NCBI GenBank assembly: GCA_934317185.1
Contig: CAKREJ010000047.1
Location: forward strand, 1 to 11,049
DNA length: 11,049 bases
Reading direction: 5' to 3'
Origin: an uncultured Anaerobutyricum sp.
GTDB taxonomy: Bacteria; Bacillota; Clostridia; Lachnospirales; Lachnospiraceae
In this document: positions 7,029 through 11,049 of the stretch, piece after piece
Position numbering within the stretch: the stretch's first letter is position 1
Layout of the letters: each line of letters starts with the position of its first letter
Position numbers and translations under genes: made by a program
The notes under the pieces: model-generated
The model's database searches: none
Seen by the model: only the letters and a program-made list of their open reading frames with translations
Told to the model about the DNA's origin: nothing

Positions 7029-8108
7029 ATGTTTGATAAATTAGAGGATCTTGTAAAACGTCTGGATGAAGTTATGCAGGAACTGAGTGAGCCGGATGTA
7101 GTAAGTGATCAGAACCGCTTTCGTAATCTGATGAAAGAACAAAATGAGCTGGCTCCGATCGTAGAGAAATACAAAGAGTATAAAGAAGCAAAACAGACAA
7201 TTGAAGACAGCGTGGAGATGCTTGAGGAAGAACGTGATGAAGAGATGCGTGAACTTCTGAAAGAGGAATTATCCGAGGCAAAGAAAAATGTAGAACAGTA
7301 TGAAGAGGAATTAAAGGTTCTTCTTCTCCCAAAAGACCCTAACGATGATAAAAACGTTATCGTTGAGATTCGTGCAGGTGCCGGTGGAGATGAGGCCGCA
7401 TTATTTGCAGCAGAGATTTATCGTATGTATAAAAACTATGCAGAATCAAAACGTTGGAAAACAGAATTCATTGATGTGAATGAGAATGGTATTGGTGGAT
7501 TTAAGGAAGTTTCCTTTATGATTAATGGTCAGGGTGCATACTCCCGTCTTAAATACGAGAGTGGTGTTCACCGTGTACAGCGTATCCCGGCAACAGAGTC
7601 CGGTGGACGTATCCATACTTCTACAATTACCGTAGCAATTATGCCGGAGGCAGAAGAGGTTGATGTACAGCTTGATATGAATGACTGTCGATTTGATGTA
7701 TTCCGTGCTTCAGGAAATGGTGGTCAGTGTGTAAATACTACGGACTCTGCTGTTCGATTAACACATATCCCAACAGGTATCGTTATTTCCTGTCAGGATG
7801 AGAAGTCACAGCTTAAGAACAAAGATAAAGCAATTAAAGTACTTCGTGCACGTTTGTATGATTTAGAGCAGTCTAAAGCACATGATGCAGAAGCAGAGCT
7901 TCGTAAGAGTCAGATCGGAACAGGTGACCGTGCAGAGAAGATTCGTACTTATAACTTCCCACAGGGTCGTGTGACAGATCACAGAATTAAATTAACTCTC
8001 CATCGTCTGGATGATATTTTAAATGGAGATCTCGATGAGATTATTGATAGCTTAACTGCAGCAGATCAGGCAGCTAAATTAAGCAAATTACAGGAAATGG
8101 AGCGTTAA
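7029..8108 (+). CDS. prfA: Peptide chain release factor 1 (RF1)
   Basis: RF1 recognises UAA and UAG stop codons in the ribosomal A site and triggers peptide release. The 359-residue length is normal. Residues 1-100 form the long helical, Glu/Lys-rich domain. PAT at 187-189 is the RF1 stop-codon tripeptide (RF2 has SPF there), which separates it from prfB. The catalytic GGQ is at 231-233, within [19 protein letters not shown], with Cys where many RF1 proteins have His. Gln233 is the expected PrmC methylation target. The frame extends upstream to an ATG at 6993, but GGAGG (7017-7021) is 7 nt from the ATG at 7029, and MFDKLEDL is the family N-terminus. It is preceded by a run of hairpins and followed 5 nt later by hisC. 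Confidence 0.97.
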   Translation: MFDKLEDLVKRLDEVMQELSEPDVVSDQNRFRNLMKEQNELAPIVEKYKEYKEAKQTIEDSVEMLEEERDEEMRELLKEELSEAKKNVEQYEEELKVLLLPKDPNDDKNVIVEIRAGAGGDEAALFAAEIYRMYKNYAESKRWKTEFIDVNENGIGGFKEVSFMINGQGAYSRLKYESGVHRVQRIPATESGGRIHTSTITVAIMPEAEEVDVQLDMNDCRFDVFRASGNGGQCVNTTDSAVRLTHIPTGIVISCQDEKSQLKNKDKAIKVLRARLYDLEQSKAHDAEAELRKSQIGTGDRAEKIRTYNFPQGRVTDHRIKLTLHRLDDILNGDLDEIIDSLTAADQAAKLSKLQEMER

Positions 8109-8113
8109 GAATT

Positions 8114-9184
8114 ATGCAGGAGTGGAAGAAAAATATCAGACAGGTTGTTCCATATGTACCAGGTGAACAGCCAAAAGAAGCAAATGTAATAAAGTTAAAC
8201 ACGAACGAGAATCCTTATCCACCTTCACCGAAGGTAAAAGAACAGTGTGCGAAGCTTTGTGCTAAAACCGAAGAGTTACGTCTTTATCCGGATCCAACAG
8301 CCGGAATGTTGGTGGAGGCAATCGCAAAATACAAGGGATTAGACAGCAATCAGGTTTTTGTCGGAGTTGGCTCTGATGATGTACTTGCGATGGCTTTTCT
8401 TACATTTTTTAATAGCGAAAAGCCGATATTTTTCCCGGATATCACCTATTCATTTTATGATGTGTGGGCTGATCTGTTCAAGATTCCATATGATAAGAAG
8501 TCGCTAGATGAAAACTTTATGATTAAGAAGGATGACTACTACTGGAAAAACGGTGGAGTCGTATTCCCGAATCCGAATGCCCCTACCGGTGTTTTAATGC
8601 CACTTGATGAGATTGAGGATATTATCGCTCATAATCAGGACGTTATTGTTATCGTAGATGAGGCATATGTAGACTTTGGCGGACAAAGTGCACAGGAACT
8701 TCTCTCGAAATACGAGAATCTTTTAGTTGTGCAGACATTTTCCAAATCACGATCTATGGCAGGAATGCGTATCGGATATGCTATGGGTTCTTCAGAATTA
8801 ATTAAAGCTTTAAATGATGTGAAGTATTCTTTTAACTCCTACACAATGAATCGCCCGTCCATTCTTTTAGGAACAGCATCCGTTGAGGATGATGCCTATT
8901 TTAAAGAAACGGTGGATAAGATTATTAATACAAGGGAATGGTTCAAAGCAGAAATGAAAAAGCTTGGATTTACCTTCCCGGATTCTAAAGCAAACTTCCT
9001 GTTTGCTTCCCATCCGGAAGTGCCGGCAAAAGAAATATTTGAGGCAGCCAGAGCAAATAATATTTATGTAAGATATTTTGACAAACCTCGTATTAACAAT
9101 TATTTGCGAATTACAATTGGAACAGATGAAGAAATGGAAAAATTCCTGGAATTCTTAAGAGCTTTTCTGAAAAATCGTAAATAA
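8114..9184 (+). CDS. hisC: Histidinol-phosphate aminotransferase
   Basis: A 356-residue PLP-dependent fold-type I aminotransferase, the usual HisC length. It converts imidazole-acetol phosphate plus Glu to histidinol phosphate in histidine biosynthesis. The N-terminal LNTNENPYPPSP (28-39) is the HisC signature. PNPNAPTG (152-159) and DEAYVDF (182-188) contact the PLP ring, the Schiff-base Lys is K211 in TFSKSRSMAGMRIGY, and LRITIG near the C-terminus carries the carboxylate-binding Arg. The gene starts 5 nt after prfA; its ribosome binding site (GGAG 8099-8102, 11 nt away) is weak, which suggests translational coupling. No other his gene is present here, so it is an orphan from its pathway. 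Related enzymes also transaminate aromatic amino acids, so broader specificity cannot be excluded. Confidence 0.92.
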   Translation: MQEWKKNIRQVVPYVPGEQPKEANVIKLNTNENPYPPSPKVKEQCAKLCAKTEELRLYPDPTAGMLVEAIAKYKGLDSNQVFVGVGSDDVLAMAFLTFFNSEKPIFFPDITYSFYDVWADLFKIPYDKKSLDENFMIKKDDYYWKNGGVVFPNPNAPTGVLMPLDEIEDIIAHNQDVIVIVDEAYVDFGGQSAQELLSKYENLLVVQTFSKSRSMAGMRIGYAMGSSELIKALNDVKYSFNSYTMNRPSILLGTASVEDDAYFKETVDKIINTREWFKAEMKKLGFTFPDSKANFLFASHPEVPAKEIFEAARANNIYVRYFDKPRINNYLRITIGTDEEMEKFLEFLRAFLKNRK

Positions 9185-9204
9185 ACATAGTATTATTATG
9201 AAAT

Positions 9205-9235
9205 ATATTGTAAAATATATGTATTACAATATAAG
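9205..9235 (+). promoter_or_regulatory. Dyad overlapping a weak promoter-like sequence upstream of glgA
   Basis: ATATTGTAA (9205-9213) and TTACAATAT (9224-9232) form a perfect 9-bp inverted repeat with a 10-nt spacer. A poor promoter, TTGTAA (9208-9213) and TATAAG (9230-9235) at 16 bp spacing, overlaps both half-sites. It may be an operator over a glgA promoter or a small RNA stem. The region is very AT-rich, so chance is a real alternative. Confidence 0.35.
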
Positions 9236-9256
9236 ATAATGACAGGGAGGATTACT

Positions 9257-10708
9257 ATGAAAAAGATTCTGTTTGCAGCTTCTGAATGCGTACCTTTTAT
9301 GAAAACAGGTGGACTCGCAGACGTAGTAGGAGCATTACCAAAAGAATTTGACAAAAACGAGTGGGATGTGCGTGTTGTAATGCCGAACTACCGGGGAATT
9401 CCGGAAGAGTACCGTAATAACTTCGAGTATGTTACTCATTTCTATATGGGCGTAGGTCCTTACATCCCTAACGTACATGTAGGTATTATGAAGTACGTTT
9501 ATAATGGTATTACATATTATTTTATTGATAATCTGGATTACTTTGGAGCGTGGGAACCATACTCAGATACAAGAACAGATGTAGAAAGATTTACTTTCTT
9601 CTGTAAAGCGGTTCTTTCTATACTTCCTGTTATCGACTTTCGTCCGGATCTCATCCACTGTCATGACTGGCAGACAGGTTTAATTCCGGTGTATTTAAAG
9701 ACAGAGTTTGCGGCTAATCCATTCTTCTGGGGTATCAAGACAATTATGACAATTCATAATCTTCGTTTCCAGGGAGTATGGGATATTAAGACTATGAGAG
9801 GCTTAAGTGGACTTCCGGATGAGCTGTTCACACCGGATAAGTTAGAATTTAAGAAAGATGCCAATATGTTAAAGGGTGGAATTGTTTACTCTGATTTCAT
9901 TACAACTGTAAGTAATACTTACGCACAGGAAATTCAGACAGCATATTATGGAGAAGGATTAGACGGACTGTTAAGTGCACGTAATCAGAGCCTTTTTGGA
10001 ATTGTAAATGGTGTCGATTATGCATTATATGATCCATCTAACGATGCAAAGATTTATCAGAATTATGCAGAAACAGACCATAAAAAAGGAAAAGCCGCCA
10101 ATAAGGCAGAACTCCAGAAGCAGCTTGGTCTTGAAGTGAATCCAAATAAATATATGATTGGACTGATTTCCCGTCTGACAGATCAAAAAGGACTTGATCT
10201 GGTACGTTACGCAATGGACAGGATTATTGATGACAATACGCAGGTTGTAGTAATCGGAACAGGAGATCCAACTTACGAAGAAATGTTCCGTTATTATGCA
10301 TGGTGCAACTCCGATAAAGTTTCTGCCAACATCCTCTATTCCGATGATCTGGCTCATAAACTGTATGCAGCAGCGGACTCCTTCTTAATGCCGTCCTTAT
10401 TTGAGCCATGTGGTTTAACACAGATCATCGCTTTCCACTATGGAACGCTTCCGATCGTTCGTGAAACCGGTGGATTAAAAGATACCGTTATCCCTCTGAA
10501 TGAATTTGAAGATACCGGAGACGGATTCTCCTTCAGTAACTATAATGGAGACGAACTGATCAATACAGTGAACTATAGTAAATATATTTACTTTGAACAG
10601 CCAGAGCTTTGGGATCATATGGTAACAAGAGCGATGGAAAAAGACCTTTCCTGGGGAGTTTCCAAAAAACGTTACGAAGAATTATACAATACTTTAATCG
10701 GAAGATAG
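9257..10708 (+). CDS. glgA: Glycogen synthase (ADP-glucose:alpha-1,4-glucan glucosyltransferase), GT5 family
   Basis: GlgA extends alpha-1,4-glucan chains with glucose from ADP-glucose, building storage glycogen in the cytoplasm. The 483 residues form the two Rossmann lobes of a GT-B fold. KTGGLADV (16-23) is the ADP-glucose-binding signature, HCHDWQTGL (134-142) lies in the N-lobe active-site region, and EPCGLTQ (383-389) holds the catalytic-site Glu, followed by ETGGLKDTV. The frame opens at an ATG at 9239, but AGGGAGG (9244-9250) sits 6 nt before the ATG at 9257, and MKKILFAASECVPF is the family start, so 9257 is chosen. It is not joined to hisC (72-nt gap with a dyad and possible promoter), and no glgB, glgC, glgD or glgP is visible here. 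It ends just before a large inverted repeat that likely terminates its transcript. Confidence 0.97.
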   Translation: MKKILFAASECVPFMKTGGLADVVGALPKEFDKNEWDVRVVMPNYRGIPEEYRNNFEYVTHFYMGVGPYIPNVHVGIMKYVYNGITYYFIDNLDYFGAWEPYSDTRTDVERFTFFCKAVLSILPVIDFRPDLIHCHDWQTGLIPVYLKTEFAANPFFWGIKTIMTIHNLRFQGVWDIKTMRGLSGLPDELFTPDKLEFKKDANMLKGGIVYSDFITTVSNTYAQEIQTAYYGEGLDGLLSARNQSLFGIVNGVDYALYDPSNDAKIYQNYAETDHKKGKAANKAELQKQLGLEVNPNKYMIGLISRLTDQKGLDLVRYAMDRIIDDNTQVVVIGTGDPTYEEMFRYYAWCNSDKVSANILYSDDLAHKLYAAADSFLMPSLFEPCGLTQIIAFHYGTLPIVRETGGLKDTVIPLNEFEDTGDGFSFSNYNGDELINTVNYSKYIYFEQPELWDHMVTRAMEKDLSWGVSKKRYEELYNTLIGR

Positions 10709-10712
10709 AACA

Positions 10713-10992
10713 CTAATTTAATTCATTAACAACGGACGAACCGTGGAAATAAAAAATCCTTATTTATTAAAGAAAACGGACGAAAAATAAAAAAATATAT
10801 AGTAGCATCTGTGCCAGTAGTCGCTATGTGAAGAATGTTTGCTTAACAGCTCACATTCTTTACTCGCTCCGAGGTCACATCTGCTACTATATATTTTTTT
10901 GTTTGTCTGTTTTTTCGTCAACTTTTCAAATAAGGATTTTTTATTTTCTGCGGTTCTGTCTTTTCCTAAACTGAAGATGAGAATTAAATTAG
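10713..10992. repeat. 280-bp imperfect long inverted repeat downstream of glgA
   Basis: The arms pair in order from the outside. CTAATTTAATTC (10713-10724) pairs with 10981-10992, and GAACCG (10738-10743) pairs with 10951-10956. AAATAAAAAATCCTTATTT (10747-10765) pairs with 10928-10946, perfect over 19 bp. GACGAAAAA (10779-10787) pairs with 10911-10919. A second perfect 19-bp match joins 10789-10807 to 10882-10900, then TGTG (10810-10813) pairs with 10876-10879. The apex has its own stem, GTGAAGAATGT (10828-10838) with 10853-10863, one G-U, and a 14-nt loop. The left arm also carries AACGGACGAA twice (10731-10740 and 10775-10784). There is no transposase and no convincing target-site duplication. 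Candidates are a MITE-like repeat, a structured RNA or a complex bidirectional terminator. No coding gene is supported in 10709-11049. Confidence 0.85.
10789..10900. terminator. Probable bidirectional terminator in the core of the inverted repeat
   Basis: The core stem is TATATAGTAGCA (10796-10807) with TGCTACTATATA (10882-10893), continued inside by TGTG with CACA and an apical stem-loop. On the + strand it runs into seven T residues (10894-10900). On the - strand the complement of the A-run at 10789-10795 gives the same tail. It would end glgA transcription and any convergent transcript entering from the right. The low GC content of the stem makes efficiency uncertain. Confidence 0.6.
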
Positions 10993-11049
10993 CTAAGAGA
11001 AAGCGGGGAATCTCCATAAGATTGTGAAAATTAATTTTCCCCTCTTCCC
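10993..11049. other. Right-edge sequence without a gene
   Basis: Only short dyads are visible: GAAAATTAATTTTC (11026-11039), a perfect 14-bp palindrome, and GGGGAA (11005-11010) with TTCCCC (11037-11042). They may belong to another terminator cut off by the window end. No start codon with a ribosome binding site is seen. Confidence 0.3.

Noticed and set aside
10700..11000. Target-site duplication flanking the inverted repeat
   Set aside because: The bases just outside 10713 (TAGAACA) and 10992 (CTAAGAG) show no convincing matching short direct repeat, so insertion cannot be claimed from the flanks.
10760..11027. Overlapping small open frames on both strands (10839-11027 + and 10760-11017 -)
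   Set aside because: Both read through the arms of the inverted repeat, encode Phe/Lys-rich low-complexity peptides from the T and A runs, and have no ribosome binding site. They are by-products of the palindrome.

Overview
The window looks like a chromosomal segment of a low-GC Gram-positive anaerobe of the Clostridia, most likely family Lachnospiraceae. This is inferred from the AT-rich composition, strong GGAGG ribosome binding sites, consensus sigma-A promoters, and the style of the proteins: a large InlB-repeat/Fn3 surface protein, a CpXC-domain protein, and an rpmE-DUF1385-prmC-prfA cluster. No species can be named from the sequence alone. All supported genes lie on the + strand.

Region 1 (1-3612) is the 3' part of a very large secreted or surface protein. 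It has about eight divergent InlB-type B-repeats, then a short Cys/His-rich module and two Fn3-like C-terminal domains. A strong intrinsic terminator (3641-3693) isolates it from what follows. Region 2 (3720-4466) is a monocistronic-looking CpXC-domain gene behind a near-consensus promoter.

Region 3 (4538-9184) is a translation-centred cluster. It starts at a very strong extended -10 promoter and runs rpmE (ribosomal protein L31), a DUF1385 membrane protein (B. subtilis YqhQ-like), prmC (release factor glutamine methyltransferase), prfA (release factor 1) and hisC (histidinol-phosphate aminotransferase). PrmC and RF1 are enzyme and substrate: PrmC methylates the Gln of the RF1 GGQ motif, which is visible in prfA. 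DUF1385 and prmC are almost fused (2 nt apart), and prfA and hisC are 5 nt apart. The rpmE-DUF1385 and prmC-prfA gaps each hold a series of three RNA hairpins, which could partially terminate, process or stabilise the transcript and so set different expression levels within one transcription unit.

Region 4 (9205-10708) is glgA (ADP-glucose-dependent glycogen synthase), preceded by a 9-bp dyad over a weak promoter-like sequence. The last 340 bases carry no credible gene. Most of that stretch is an unusual 280-bp imperfect inverted repeat (10713-10992) with two perfect 19-bp arm segments, a terminator-like A/T flank on both strands and its own apical stem-loop. It is the least explained element in the window.
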